This document shows, piece after piece, positions 1-9,471 of a DNA stretch of 64,000 bases. The notes under the pieces were generated by a model. It was not told where the DNA came from. It did not search any database and saw nothing but the letters and a program-made list of their open reading frames with translations. Both the position numbers and the translations under genes were made by a program. The DNA lies in contig JABLXJ010000009.1 of NCBI GenBank assembly GCA_013178125.1, forward strand, positions 62,001 to 126,000, read 5' to 3'. Origin of the DNA: Bacillota bacterium (GTDB lineage Bacteria > Bacillota > SHA-98 > Ch115 > JABLXJ01). Positions within the stretch are counted from its first letter, which is position 1, and each line of letters begins with the position of its first letter.

Positions 1-402
1 CCTGGCGCTCGCGCTGTCGATCGCCGTTATCACAGTCCGGTTCTCGATGCTCACCACCAGCGCCAGCCTGTCCATCAGCACGAGCGACTCCTTCGCGCCC
101 TTCGCCGCAGCCTTCGCGACCGCGGTATTCAGCTTCGCCACATCCCGGCTCGAAAGCCTTATATTCCTCAGCCTCATGCGGGCCTCTGCATGCGCCGAGA
201 ACTTGATGCCCTGCTCCGCCACGGCAGCACGGAGGACCGAATCAAAGGGCTCGATATGCCCACCAACTCCCCTGGCGGGCCCTGACCCCGGGCGCATTGC
301 CTCCGGCCCCTGAACTGGGGCGGCAACTGGCGCGACATAACCTGGTCCTGGTCTAACGGCGTAACCTGATCCATTCGCATTCAGCCCGCCGACCACCGTC
401 AT
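1..402 (-). CDS. Small flagellar operon protein (TIGR02530-like), partial
   Basis: The reading frame runs off the window edge at base 1, so the C-terminus is missing and 134 codons are visible. The start is the ATG at 402-400, preceded by a GGAGTGGAGGGG purine stretch. The visible part holds the signature of the conserved small protein that follows flgD in Bacillota fla operons: FSAHA, then an R-x-R-L-R-N-I-R-L segment, then KGAKESLVLMD and VVSIENRTVITAID. No biochemical role is firmly known; it is thought to act in hook assembly. It is the last visible gene of the flgB operon and lies 107 bases after flgD. The N-terminal 45 residues are Gly/Pro/Ala rich and probably disordered. Too short and in the wrong frame to be listed by a simple ORF caller. 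Confidence 0.8.
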   Translation of the reverse strand, partial: MTVVGGLNANGSGYAVRPGPGYVAPVAAPVQGPEAMRPGSGPARGVGGHIEPFDSVLRAAVAEQGIKFSAHAEARMRLRNIRLSSRDVAKLNTAVAKAAAKGAKESLVLMDRLALVVSIENRTVITAIDSASAR

Positions 403-509
403 CCCCTCCACTCCATCCTGTGATTCCTGGGTCCTTAGATCCTCGGAATCCCCGGCATCCTCTCGCCCCCGCGGCCTCCCGCAACCACGATAACCGCAAG
501 GCCGCCAGG

Positions 510-1001
510 TTATGCTGGCAGGATGCTGGTGACCTGGGACAATGCGATGCTATGCCCATCCACCTGGAGCATGGGGACCCCATTCTGGAATGTGACGGCT
601 GAAACAATGCCCGTGACCTTGCCCTGGTTGTCAATCGCCGCCTCGATCTTATGCCCGATGAGGCTGCAGGCCTGCGTGGCGAGCTGCATATGCATGAGCC
701 CCGTGAAGGCCTGGTTGAGGTTTTGCATCTGTTCCAGCGCCGAAAACTGCGCCATCTGGGCTATGAATTCCTTCTGGTCAGTCGGGTCTGTAACCGTCTG
801 GCACCTGAGCTCCGTGATGAGAAGCCTCAGGAACTCATCCTTTCCCAGCTCGCCGCCGGCCGGAGCCCCAGCCCCGGAAGCCTCTGAAGGGGCAGCAGTC
901 GTTTGAGCGGCGCGCGCCATGGCCACCCGCCGGCTATCAGGGTTGGTCGCCGCGCCACGGGATGTGGCCAGCAATTCCCCTCTTATCCCCGCTATATCCA
1001 A
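510..1001 (-). CDS. flgD: Flagellar hook assembly scaffold protein FlgD
   Basis: FlgD caps the growing hook and allows FlgE polymerisation outside the cell before being replaced by junction proteins. The 163-aa product has the conserved N-terminal block at about residues 52-95 (LGKDEFLRLLITELR, then a KEFIAQMAQFSALEQM stretch), followed by the SLIGHKIEA segment that opens the C-terminal part. It is short, as in Bacillus, and lacks the large Ig/tudor region of enteric FlgD. The usual Q-(D/N)-P motif after the first helix is altered (CQTVTDP). The start is a TTG at 1001, chosen because a GGGAGG ribosome site sits about 8 bases upstream and no ATG is available. It lies between fliK and the TIGR02530-like gene. 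Confidence 0.9.
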   Translation of the reverse strand: MDIAGIRGELLATSRGAATNPDSRRVAMARAAQTTAAPSEASGAGAPAGGELGKDEFLRLLITELRCQTVTDPTDQKEFIAQMAQFSALEQMQNLNQAFTGLMHMQLATQACSLIGHKIEAAIDNQGKVTGIVSAVTFQNGVPMLQVDGHSIALSQVTSILPA

Positions 1002-1093
1002 CGTTCACACCTCCCTCAATGTGTCATTGCTATGGACACCCGGCTGGCCCTACCAGCCTATCAGCCTACCAGCCACCAAGTTGTCCAGATCGC

Positions 1094-3529
1094 CTAAACA
1101 GCGTAATCTATGAGGCCCGTGCCCCCTCGAGAAGAAGGAGCCCACGCGGCCCCAATGACCCCCTCATCCAGCTTCTTCACGGCTCCAGCCGCGCGCCCGC
1201 CCTCTCCCCCTCTCGGCCCCATATCTTGCCATGCATCGCCCCGTTCAAATCCGAACTGGGGTGCTCCGTACCCCGGGCCGGTGAAGACCGTAAATTGCTC
1301 GATATTGAACCCCTGGCTTGCGAGAGAGGTCTTGAGTTGAGGGAGCCCGGCCTCGATCAGCGCACGCACAGCTTCGCTCTCCGCCCGGATCCCCGCCGTG
1401 AGCGTGCCGGCGTGATCTATGACGCTGATGTGAATGCGTCCAAGGTAGTCGGGCTTGAGCTGGACCGTCATCTCCGTGCGGCCCTCCCTGAACCTCAGGA
1501 CCGCCTTCTCGACGACCTGAGCCACAACCTCATCCACCAAGGCCCTCAGCGGCTCCGGAACGGCTCTATCCCCGGGGTACGGCTGCTGCACGGAGTCAGG
1601 CGCGGGAACCTCGCCCGCGTGCTGGACTGCACCCATCGCCTGCTGGTGCTGGCTCGAACCCTGCTGTTGTGAGCCCTGATCCATACCCTGCCCCGCCCGC
1701 CGGTCCGCGGATTCACCGCCATACACGCTCCGGTATCCTGCATCCACTGCTGCACCCACGCCGCTGGCCGGCACGCCCGGGGCTTCACCGGGCTCTACAG
1801 CGCCCCTCTCGATCTCGCGTCCGGCCCCAGCTCTAGTTACAGCCCCGGCCGCAGCCCCCTCTACAGCTTCAACCGTTTCGCCAGACCCCCGGCCGCCCTG
1901 TAGGTGCCGACTCTGCACGGAATACGCCTCCGGGCGCTGGCTTGCGCCCAGGGACCAGGAAGGGCCGCCGGCATCGCCTGTGCCGGAGCCATCATGTCGC
2001 ATGCCCGGAGCCTCCAGGCCGGTTGCCGGCGTGTCACCCGGCCCGCCCGGGGCGATGTGCCTTACGGGACCGGCGGGGCTGCTCCCCCCTGCCGGATTTT
2101 CCGTGGGATCGATAGAGCCGGTGCCGTGGCCTGCATCCTGGCCAGCAACCGTCGTTATCGCCTGGCCGCGGTCGCCCGCAACCTGCCCCGCATGGCTTGA
2201 TCCCGGCATCTCCTGCATGCCTGCCGTAGCGGCAGGTGACTGCACCTGAGCGGTAGATGGCTGCACCTGCACCTGCGCCCCGGCACCCCGTGGATCCGCC
2301 TCCATGGTTCCGGCCCGGGATGTGCCTGCCGCTCCGGGCACCGGCGCATACGCTGGTGCCTGAGTTCCTACCTGCTCATCATGCGTATGCGTGACATCAG
2401 TAGCCTCGCTCTGGCCGCGGATGACCCTGGCGGACCTCGCCATCACATCCCTGATGACCTGCACCAGCTCGGGATCGACCTTCCCTGGCTCCTGCCCACT
2501 GCGAGCGTTCATCGCGCCGGCTGCCACGCCCGCCGCCTGGTCGAAGATGTCAGCCCCGGTGGCATCGTTATGACCGCCAGCATGACCGCCAGCTCGCGCC
2601 GCTCCAGTCGCCCCGCCCTGCTCCTGCTGCACAGCGCCCCGGGTGAGACGACCCCCAGCAGCATGTGGGGATTCCCCCATGGCCGCGCCAGGGCCATCCT
2701 CTGGCTCACGCGAAACTGGCACCATGCTCGCCGCCTCTCCCGCCGTGGCCGGGGTGCTCACCGTAGCTGGAGCATTTCCTGCAATCTCCACCCCTGGCCC
2801 CCTGATTGCGGCATCATGCGGCTTCACCTCCGAAGTTTGCTTCGCGGCATGCATCGTGGAAGCTGTCATAATCGTGGAAGCCAGCATATCGGCATAAACG
2901 CCCATGCCCATCGTCTGGCCTCCTTCTCCTGGCATACCGGCGGCCATCACCGGAGTCTCACTCATGGCGCCCTGACCCCGGGCCTGCACCTGAGAAGCTT
3001 CCGCTTCCGGCCGCGAAACCTCTTGCTGGACCGCGGTGAATACCGGCAGGGCGAATGCGGCGAGCTCACCCGATATAGCTGCCATATTCACGATAGGATC
3101 CGCGATGGGCCAGGCGCCAGGCGAGGTATCGCCGCCCGCCTCGCCGTCCCCATGAGGGGACTCAGCTTCGCGAGGAACCCGCGGCTTGCCGGCATCACCC
3201 GATCCAACTTCACCCGGCCCGGTTGACATACCCGCTCCCGTCTCAACCCCCGGCTCAACCTGCCCTGTCGCACCATCGAGCGTGGGCCCGGCATTGGTGT
3301 TGCCTGCGCCCTGCTTTGCCCCATCGGGGCCACCGCCCTGGCCCTGCACGGGCGCCGCGCATCCTTCGCCATCGATCTCCCTGAGCAGCAGGCGCCAAAA
3401 CCCACCCGCGTCTGTATCCTGCGGCGCGGGAGAACGCTCCGCGATTACCCCCATGCGGGCTCCGGTTCCGGTCACCGCACCCATCGCCGCCACCTGGAGA
3501 CCGGGCATTGTTATAGCCTGTACTTGCAT
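1094..3529 (-). CDS. fliK: Flagellar hook-length control protein FliK
   Basis: FliK is an exported molecular ruler that stops hook growth and switches the export gate through its C-terminal domain. The 811-residue product is longer than the usual 400-600. The conserved C-terminal domain sits at about 665-750, with MTVQLKPDYLGRIHISV from residue 687 and a following GIRAESEAVRALIEAGL helix. The first 600 residues are low-complexity Gly/Ala/Gln/Pro/Met sequence, typical of the ruler part and fast evolving. The ATG at 3529 follows a GGAGGTGA ribosome site by eight bases and lies inside the end of fliJ, so the two are translationally linked. Several internal stretches (for example GQVAGDRGQ, AGGHAGGHN) look like duplicated short words. 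Confidence 0.92.
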   Translation of the reverse strand: MQVQAITMPGLQVAAMGAVTGTGARMGVIAERSPAPQDTDAGGFWRLLLREIDGEGCAAPVQGQGGGPDGAKQGAGNTNAGPTLDGATGQVEPGVETGAGMSTGPGEVGSGDAGKPRVPREAESPHGDGEAGGDTSPGAWPIADPIVNMAAISGELAAFALPVFTAVQQEVSRPEAEASQVQARGQGAMSETPVMAAGMPGEGGQTMGMGVYADMLASTIMTASTMHAAKQTSEVKPHDAAIRGPGVEIAGNAPATVSTPATAGEAASMVPVSREPEDGPGAAMGESPHAAGGRLTRGAVQQEQGGATGAARAGGHAGGHNDATGADIFDQAAGVAAGAMNARSGQEPGKVDPELVQVIRDVMARSARVIRGQSEATDVTHTHDEQVGTQAPAYAPVPGAAGTSRAGTMEADPRGAGAQVQVQPSTAQVQSPAATAGMQEMPGSSHAGQVAGDRGQAITTVAGQDAGHGTGSIDPTENPAGGSSPAGPVRHIAPGGPGDTPATGLEAPGMRHDGSGTGDAGGPSWSLGASQRPEAYSVQSRHLQGGRGSGETVEAVEGAAAGAVTRAGAGREIERGAVEPGEAPGVPASGVGAAVDAGYRSVYGGESADRRAGQGMDQGSQQQGSSQHQQAMGAVQHAGEVPAPDSVQQPYPGDRAVPEPLRALVDEVVAQVVEKAVLRFREGRTEMTVQLKPDYLGRIHISVIDHAGTLTAGIRAESEAVRALIEAGLPQLKTSLASQGFNIEQFTVFTGPGYGAPQFGFERGDAWQDMGPRGGEGGRAAGAVKKLDEGVIGAAWAPSSRGGTGLIDYAV

Positions 3530-4020
3530 CCGCTATCACCTCCTTGGGCGAGGGAACGCGAATGCGATCTGCGATTGTGCGCGACGGTCCCTATCTCGTC
3601 CATGAGATTCTCTTCGGACCGGAGCTCAGCCTCGCGCCATTCAGCAAGCTTCTTCTCCTTCAATCTCTCCATGATCCGCCGGTCCTGGCTGGCTTTTACA
3701 ACCTGACCCCTTTTCACCTGGACCTCAGTGTCTATAGTTTCAAGGATGTCCGCCTCTGTATGAATATCTGTTGAAAGCTTCTCCAGGTAGGTATAGTAAA
3801 GCAGGGTTTTGGCTATATCCACCGCATCTTCCCCAGCCTGCACCCCCTGGCGAAGCTCCACCGCCGCCTTATCTCGCTCGCGCGTGAGCATCGAAAGGAG
3901 GAGTCTCTCGTCTTCCTCGCGCTTTCGCAGGTCCGCGAGCTCCTTAACGAGGATATCCTCGCGTATCTTCCGCACCTCGAGCACCGGGTCGAGGCGAAAT
4001 CTGCGTTTCTGCAGCGCCAT
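3511..4020 (-). CDS. fliJ: Flagellar export chaperone FliJ
   Basis: FliJ is the coiled-coil stalk of the flagellar type III export ATPase; it inserts into the FliI hexamer like the gamma subunit of F1. The 169-aa protein starts MALQKRRFRLDPVLEVRK, a typical FliJ opening, and is almost entirely charged heptad-like helix to about residue 145. The last 20 residues (rich in Arg, Ser and Gly) are probably a read-out into the fliK start region. The gene overlaps fliK by 19 bases and follows fliI after 146 bases. The gap to fliI holds imperfect repeats of the word GTTCTGTAATTCT / CCTGTAATCC with no recognisable gene. Confidence 0.9.
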   Translation of the reverse strand: MALQKRRFRLDPVLEVRKIREDILVKELADLRKREEDERLLLSMLTRERDKAAVELRQGVQAGEDAVDIAKTLLYYTYLEKLSTDIHTEADILETIDTEVQVKRGQVVKASQDRRIMERLKEKKLAEWREAELRSEENLMDEIGTVAHNRRSHSRSLAQGGDSGCKYRL

Positions 4021-4166
4021 TCACTATCACCTCTGCCTGAGGCTGGAATGCCATATTAGGTCGGGAACACCTGCCGCCCGGAAGTTCTGTGATTCTAAGT
4101 TCTGTAATTCTATAGTCCCGTAATCCTGCAATCCCGCTACTGCTCCTGTAATCCTGTTACTACCCG

Positions 4167-5600
4167 TTACTGCCCGAATATCCTACTAATCCACTCAACC
4201 GTCTCTGTATAGCCCGCCTTCTCATATATATCCTGCTTCAGGAAGGCATTGACCTCATCCAGGACGCTGAGGGCGTAATCTATCTTTGGGTTGCTGCCTG
4301 CGACATAGGCGCCGATATTTATCAGGTCCTGGGCTTCTTTGTAGGTTGCAAGGACATCCCTCAGCCTGCCGGCCGCCGCCTGGTGCTCCTTTGAAGTTAT
4401 GTCAACCATGACCCTGCTGACGCTCCCCAGGACATCTATGGCCGGGTAATGATTGGCTGCAGCAAGCTCCCGCGTCAGCACAATATGCCCGTCCAGTATG
4501 CTCCGCGCCGCATCAGCAATCGGCTCATTCATGTCATCAGCCTCAACAAGAACCGTGTAAAGCCCGGTTATGCTCCCGCGGGACGACGTCCCGGATCGCT
4601 CGAGCAGCCGCGGCAGCAGCGAAAACACCGAGGGCGTATAGCCCCTGGTCGTCGGGGGCTCCCCGATCGCAAGCCCGATCTCCCTTTGAGCCATCGCGAA
4701 CCTCGTCAGGGAATCCATCATCAATATGACGTCCTTATTCATGTCCCTGAAATATTCGGCGATGGCCGTGGCAAGCAGCGCCCCTTTCAGGCGGACCAGC
4801 GCGGCCTTGTCCGATGTAGCCACAACCACGACGGACCGCGCGAGGCCCTCATCACCCAGGTCCTTCTCGATAAACTCCCGGACCTCCCGCCCTCTCTCCC
4901 CGATCAGAGCGATGACGTTCACGTCAGCGGTGGTGTTCCGGGCTATCATCCCCAGGAGGGTGCTCTTCCCGACGCCGCTGCCTGAGAAAATCCCAACCCT
5001 TTGGCCCTTACCGCACGTCAGGACGCCGTCGATGGCCCTCACCCCCAGGGCGAGCGGCTCCTGTATCCTCTTTCGCGAAAGGGGATCGGGAGGCAATTGC
5101 TCTATAGGGTACTCGTCTTCCCAGTCAACCGGGCCCCTGTCATCGATGGGATTGCCGAGGCCGTCTATCACCCTGCCGAGCAGCCCGGGCCCGACCTTTA
5201 CCGACAGGGACCGCCCCGTGGCAACGACCTCGCTCTCGGGCTCTATCCCGTTCCTATCACCGAGGGTCATCAGCAGGACCTTCTCTTCCCTGAAGCCTAC
5301 GACCTCAGCCCATGTCCAGCCCGTCTCTCCATCCCGCCTGGTATTGGATATCCGGCAGAGCTCGCCGATCCTCGCCCTCGGGCCCCTGGATTCTATAACC
5401 AGCCCGATCGCCTGGGTCACCCTCCCGACGGCCTTTATGGGGTCAACGGATTTCAGGAGCCGGAGGTATCTGGCCCGGGCGGGCGTGGTCGACGCGGACA
5501 TAGCCTGCGCAGACGCGGACCCGGAGGACTCAGGCGGAGATCCAAGGGATTCAAGTTCAAGGGATTCAAGAGATTCAGGTGACCTCAAGGCTATGGCCAT
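4167..5600 (-). CDS. fliI: Flagellum-specific ATPase FliI
   Basis: FliI is the cytoplasmic ATPase of the flagellar export apparatus, related to F1-beta. The 477-aa protein has Walker A GSGVGKST at 207-214, Walker B VILMMD at 291-296, the LTRFAMAQREIG block and the EPPTTRGYTPSVF loop shared by FliI/YscN ATPases. A low-complexity N-terminus (SLESLELESLGSPPESSG) precedes the usual start of homology. The ATG at 5501 (residue 34) is therefore an alternative start, though it has only a weak ribosome site. As called, the gene overlaps fliH by 26 bases. The encoding DNA of the N-terminal tail is itself a run of GAATCCCTTGAA-like words. Confidence 0.95.
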   Translation of the reverse strand: MAIALRSPESLESLELESLGSPPESSGSASAQAMSASTTPARARYLRLLKSVDPIKAVGRVTQAIGLVIESRGPRARIGELCRISNTRRDGETGWTWAEVVGFREEKVLLMTLGDRNGIEPESEVVATGRSLSVKVGPGLLGRVIDGLGNPIDDRGPVDWEDEYPIEQLPPDPLSRKRIQEPLALGVRAIDGVLTCGKGQRVGIFSGSGVGKSTLLGMIARNTTADVNVIALIGERGREVREFIEKDLGDEGLARSVVVVATSDKAALVRLKGALLATAIAEYFRDMNKDVILMMDSLTRFAMAQREIGLAIGEPPTTRGYTPSVFSLLPRLLERSGTSSRGSITGLYTVLVEADDMNEPIADAARSILDGHIVLTRELAAANHYPAIDVLGSVSRVMVDITSKEHQAAAGRLRDVLATYKEAQDLINIGAYVAGSNPKIDYALSVLDEVNAFLKQDIYEKAGYTETVEWISRIFGQ

Positions 5601-6372
5601 CCTGCAACACTTCCTTCACTTCCGAAAACTGGCGCCGGATCCTTGCATCAACCATCCCAAACTCTGTCTCGATTATGCAGCCGCCCTGCTCAACCCGGGG
5701 GTCCTGCAGGATCTCGATGTCCCCGGCATCGCTCACCATCTTCACCAGGTCATCCCTGAACGCGGCAACCCTCTCAACATCCCAGGGGCTGACCCTGATC
5801 CTTACGGCTCTGCTGTCCCTGACATGCAGCAAGGCCTCCTTCACCATGCCAAGCACCACAGATTCATCGACCTCTATCTCCCGGTGCACGATCTTTTCAG
5901 CAATGCCCACTGCGAGCTCGACGATGTCGTTCTCAGCCCCGCGGATCACATCCCTCCGCAAGGCAACCAGGGCATCACGGGCATCCCCCAGGAGGCGGAT
6001 CAAATCCCCGGCCTGCTCGAGCGCCTCTTCACGCCCCCTCTGGTAGCCCTCCTCATACCCCGCCAGCCTTGCAGCCTCCTCTATCTCGGCCCTCCGCGAT
6101 TCCGCCTCGTCCAGCGTTGCCCTTGCAGCCCTCCCGGCATCCTCAACGATCTCCCTGGCCCGAGCGCCCGCCTCCTCGAGGACCGCCCTGGCATTCTCCA
6201 TGGCTCGCTGCATGACCCTGTCGGGACTGTCCTGCGCCGGCGGCGCCGCCTGCCGCGGCGCTACGGGCTTGAGGAGAAACTCCGCCCGGCCGGGCCCGAG
6301 CCCAGTCGCGGATGAGGCCTTCATTACGGAGGCTTTCATCACGCCGCTAGACAAGAATCTCCCGCTAGACAA
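5575..6372 (-). CDS. fliH: Flagellar assembly protein FliH
   Basis: FliH binds the N-terminus of FliI, tethers the ATPase to the C-ring and regulates its activity. The 265-aa product has the family layout: a variable Ala/Pro-rich N-terminus, a long charged coiled-coil (about 60-130) with the helix GYEEGYQRGREEALEQAG, and a C-terminal domain with IVELAVGIAEKIVHREI followed by RVSPWDVERV. The start is a TTG at 6372, read from a GGGAGG site 10 bases upstream and overlapping the end of fliG by 8 bases. An ATG at 6339 is possible. It is co-transcribed with fliG and fliI. Confidence 0.9.
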   Translation of the reverse strand: MSSGRFLSSGVMKASVMKASSATGLGPGRAEFLLKPVAPRQAAPPAQDSPDRVMQRAMENARAVLEEAGARAREIVEDAGRAARATLDEAESRRAEIEEAARLAGYEEGYQRGREEALEQAGDLIRLLGDARDALVALRRDVIRGAENDIVELAVGIAEKIVHREIEVDESVVLGMVKEALLHVRDSRAVRIRVSPWDVERVAAFRDDLVKMVSDAGDIEILQDPRVEQGGCIIETEFGMVDARIRRQFSEVKEVLQDGHSLEVT

Positions 6373-7381
6373 GGATTTCGTCCTCCCTCGTCCCCCTGGC
6401 GATGGTGATCTCGCCAGCAGCCTCGAGCTTGCGGATAATGTTTACTATCTTCTGCTGGGCGTCCTCGACAACCCTGAGCCTGACAGGGCCCATGTATTCC
6501 ATGTCCTCTTTCAGCATAGAGGCCGCCCGCTCCGACATGTTCTTGAATATCTTCTCCTGGACCTCCCCGCTCACGGCCTTCAAGGCCAGGGCGAGGTCCT
6601 TTGTATCGACCTCGCGCAAGACCGCCTGGATCGACCGGTCGTCGAGGAAGATAATGTCCTCGAATACAAACATGAGGCGCTTGACCTCCTCGGCGAGCTC
6701 GGGATTCCTCTCCTCGAACTGCTCGAGGATGCTCTTCTCCGTTCCCCGGTCCACCTTGTTGAGAACCTGCACCAGCGTCTTGACGCCGCCGGCCGCCTTG
6801 AAGCCCTCGCTCCCGAGGGAGGCCATTCGCTCCTCCAGGAGCTTGCCCACGTCGCGCACGACCTCGGGCGCCGTCCTATCCATCGTGGCCACGCGCATCG
6901 CCACATCCGCCCTCAGGTCCGCCGGAAGGCCCGAGAGGACGGACGCAGCCTGCTCAGCCTTGAGGTGGGCAATAACGAGCGCTATGGTCTGGGGATGCTC
7001 ATTCTCAATGAAGCTCAAGAGCTGCTTTGGATCGATATTGCGCACAAAGTCGAAGGGGGCCGTCCCCAGCGATACCGAGAGCCGGGACAACACCTCAATC
7101 GCTTTGGAGGTGCCGAGCGCCCTCTCCAGGAGCTGCCGGGCGTAATCGAGCCCGCCCTCCAGGATGTACTGCCTGGCCACGCAGAGCTGGTAAAACTCTT
7201 CTGCGACTACCCTCCTCACATCAGGAGATATCCTCCTCAGGTTGGCGATCTCGAGGGTGAGCTGCTCCATATGCTCCTCATTGAGATGCCTGAACACCTG
7301 GGCCGAGAGCTCGGGCCCCAGTGTGACCATGATTATTGCTGCTTTCTGCTTCCCCGTAAGCGCGGACGCATCTGTTATCAT
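6365..7381 (-). CDS. fliG: Flagellar motor switch protein FliG
   Basis: FliG forms the rotor ring between FliF and FliM and contacts the stator through its C-terminal domain. The 338-aa length is standard. Visible blocks are the N-terminal KQKAAIIMVTLGPELSAQVF, the middle EHPQTIALVIAHL motif of the armadillo region, and the C-terminal MFVFEDIIFLDDRSIQAVLREVD torque helix with its charged residues. The ATG at 7381 nearly abuts the fliF stop codon, with GAGGAAGG about 11 bases upstream. Confidence 0.96.
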   Translation of the reverse strand: MITDASALTGKQKAAIIMVTLGPELSAQVFRHLNEEHMEQLTLEIANLRRISPDVRRVVAEEFYQLCVARQYILEGGLDYARQLLERALGTSKAIEVLSRLSVSLGTAPFDFVRNIDPKQLLSFIENEHPQTIALVIAHLKAEQAASVLSGLPADLRADVAMRVATMDRTAPEVVRDVGKLLEERMASLGSEGFKAAGGVKTLVQVLNKVDRGTEKSILEQFEERNPELAEEVKRLMFVFEDIIFLDDRSIQAVLREVDTKDLALALKAVSGEVQEKIFKNMSERAASMLKEDMEYMGPVRLRVVEDAQQKIVNIIRKLEAAGEITIARGTREDEILV

Positions 7382-7382
7382 G

Positions 7383-9074
7383 TCACTTCTTGCCTTCCTC
7401 GATCAGGGTCTCGATCACCCTGGCCACATTCTCGGGTTGCGAACGAGCAAGGCGCGCAACCTGCTCTTCAGGAGCTTCCTCGGGCTCCTCCTCGGCTTCT
7501 GGCTGGGGCGCAGTCGCCGCGACCTGAGGCATAAACTCAAGCCCGCTGAACTCCTCCTCCCCGGCTGTCGCCCCCGCCAGCGCCCTCCGGCGCCTCAATA
7601 TCACGAGAGTGGCCGTGACGAGGATCAGGAGAATAAGCCCGGCTATAAGGTATGAGAGGCTTGAAGAGAGCGCCGCGGCAAGGCCCTTGCCCGCCGCCCG
7701 CCTGGCGGCTGCAGCAGCCTCGAGCTCCATGGCCTTCCTCTCCTGGTCGAGCCAGGACGTATCAAACGGCACGCTCGCCACCGTCAGGGAATCCCCCCTG
7801 GCCGGGTCGATGCCGGCAGCCGCCGCGATCGCCTGCCTCACCGCATCCACCTGCGCCGGTTGGAGCGAGCTATCAACCATAACCGCCACGGAGAGCTTCC
7901 TCAGCTCCACAGGCGCCTTGACTGTATGTTCAACCCTCTTTGTTATCTCATAGTTCGTTATCTCCTCGGTCTTGCGACGGTCCTCAGAGCCCACGGGGCC
8001 GACGGCCTGGTAAGTGGGAATGCCCCCCAGGCCGCCTGTGGGGACATTTGACGTAACGCCGGGAACCGCTCCGGCGGCGCCACCTGTTATCTTTACAGTC
8101 TCTTCGCTTTTCTTGCTGTTTCTTACAATCCCCTGGCCGTTTGGGCCCGGCTCATATATTTCGCTGCTCGATTCCTGTTTGTCAAAATTGATATCAGCAT
8201 TAACCCGCGCTACAGCTTTCATGGGCCCAAGGACGCGGTCGAGCATGCTCTGCAGCCGGGATTCCATGTCCTTTTCAATGGCCTTCTTGGCCTCCAGCTG
8301 GGTGGTGGTCAGCGCCGCGAGGGCAAGATCCTCGCCGGTGCCGGTATTTGAGAGGATATTCCCGTGTATATCCAGCACCGTCACATTCTCAGGCTTCAGC
8401 CCCTCGACGCTGCTCGCCACGAGCCTGACAATGCCCTGTACCTGCCTCCTCGTGAGGGTGGCACCCGGCACAAGCTTCAGCAGCACGGACGCGGTGGCAT
8501 CCTGTTGCTTCTCCTCATAAAGGCGCTGCTCGGGGATGACCAGGTGCACCCTTGCCTGATCGACCTCGGACATCTCCGCTATAGTGCGGGCGAGCTCCCC
8601 CTGGAGGGCCCTGAGGTAATTGACTTTCTGGGTAAACTCCGTAACCCCAAAACTCGTCCTATCAAATATCTCAAAACCGACGCCGCCCCCCTGGGGCAGT
8701 CCCTGCTCGGCGAGGCTGAGCCTCAAGTCATATACATCCTTGTCCGGCACCCTGATCGTCGCGCCGCCATCGTCAAGCTGGTACGGGATCTTCGTTTCCT
8801 TTAACTTGGACACTATGGCCGCGGCATCCTGGGTGCTGAGGCTCGTATAGAGGGGGACGAACCGGGGGCCCGGCGCCCTGTTGAGCAGGAGCAATGCAAC
8901 TGCTACGATGATCAAGACTCCGCCGGCGCCGGCCGCGATCTTCTGTCCCCTGGACATTCTGCTCATGAAGGAAAACCTGGTGCCTGCAGGAGTCCCGGGT
9001 TCAGCGGGTGTAGCAGGCGCGGCGGGTGAAGCGGCCGCGGCAGATTGTATATTCCCCTCTGTCACAGCCATCAT
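7383..9074 (-). CDS. fliF: Flagellar MS-ring protein FliF
   Basis: FliF polymerises in the cytoplasmic membrane into the MS ring on which the basal body is built. The 563-aa protein has an N-terminal membrane segment (about 43-65), the YscJ-like ring domain with LPQGGGVGFEIFD and FTQKVNYLRALQGELARTI, the C-terminal ring domain, and a second membrane helix at about 470-490 (LIAGLILLILVTATLVIL). The C-terminal tail ends in a short FliG-binding helix (ARLARSQPENVARVIETLI). An extra Ala/Pro/Gly-rich N-terminal extension of about 30 residues precedes the first membrane helix. It abuts fliE by one base. Confidence 0.96.
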   Translation of the reverse strand: MMAVTEGNIQSAAAASPAAPATPAEPGTPAGTRFSFMSRMSRGQKIAAGAGGVLIIVAVALLLLNRAPGPRFVPLYTSLSTQDAAAIVSKLKETKIPYQLDDGGATIRVPDKDVYDLRLSLAEQGLPQGGGVGFEIFDRTSFGVTEFTQKVNYLRALQGELARTIAEMSEVDQARVHLVIPEQRLYEEKQQDATASVLLKLVPGATLTRRQVQGIVRLVASSVEGLKPENVTVLDIHGNILSNTGTGEDLALAALTTTQLEAKKAIEKDMESRLQSMLDRVLGPMKAVARVNADINFDKQESSSEIYEPGPNGQGIVRNSKKSEETVKITGGAAGAVPGVTSNVPTGGLGGIPTYQAVGPVGSEDRRKTEEITNYEITKRVEHTVKAPVELRKLSVAVMVDSSLQPAQVDAVRQAIAAAAGIDPARGDSLTVASVPFDTSWLDQERKAMELEAAAAARRAAGKGLAAALSSSLSYLIAGLILLILVTATLVILRRRRALAGATAGEEEFSGLEFMPQVAATAPQPEAEEEPEEAPEEQVARLARSQPENVARVIETLIEEGKK

Positions 9075-9075
9075 C

Positions 9076-9408
9076 TTACACCTGCATCCTCATGATCTCC
9101 TGGTAGGCGTCGACGATCTTGTTCCTGATCTGCATGGTCAGCTCGAATGCGAGTCCTGCTTCCTGGGCGGCGATCATGACCTGGTGGAGATCGCGAACCT
9201 CGCCCGTCGCAACCCCCCGGGCCATAGCATCCGCCCTGTGCTGCAAGGCGTTCACCTGGTTCAGCGCGTTGCTCAGGACCTGACCGAAGCTCCCGACAAG
9301 CGCATCAGCCCCTGCGCCTCCGCCTCCCGGCACGGGCTGCGACCTGAGCTGTTGTGCGTCAGCGGCTGGGCTGATCAAGCCCATCACCTGTGATATCCCG
9401 TAGTCCAT
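9076..9408 (-). CDS. fliE: Flagellar hook-basal body protein FliE
   Basis: FliE is the adaptor that joins the MS ring to the proximal rod and is an early export substrate. The 110-aa product shows the conserved C-terminal pattern (VNALQHRADAMARGVATGE, DLHQVMIAAQEAGLAFELTMQIRNK) and ends in AYQEIMRMQV, a typical FliE end. The N-terminal 30 residues are variable and Gly rich. It sits in the invariant order flgB-flgC-fliE-fliF. Confidence 0.95.
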   Translation of the reverse strand: MDYGISQVMGLISPAADAQQLRSQPVPGGGGAGADALVGSFGQVLSNALNQVNALQHRADAMARGVATGEVRDLHQVMIAAQEAGLAFELTMQIRNKIVDAYQEIMRMQV

Positions 9409-9471
9409 GTAATTCAGCTCCCTCCCCCTGGGCTTGGGAGCCCGCCGGGCTCCACTTCAGCTATGCCCTGG

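Noticed and set aside
4726-6315. 529-codon open frame on the plus strand
   Set aside because: It lies antisense to fliI and fliH, whose motifs are unmistakable, and its translation is Ser/Pro/Arg-rich shadow sequence.
6200-7534. 444-codon open frame on the plus strand
   Set aside because: Antisense shadow of fliH, fliG and fliF caused by GC-rich codon structure.
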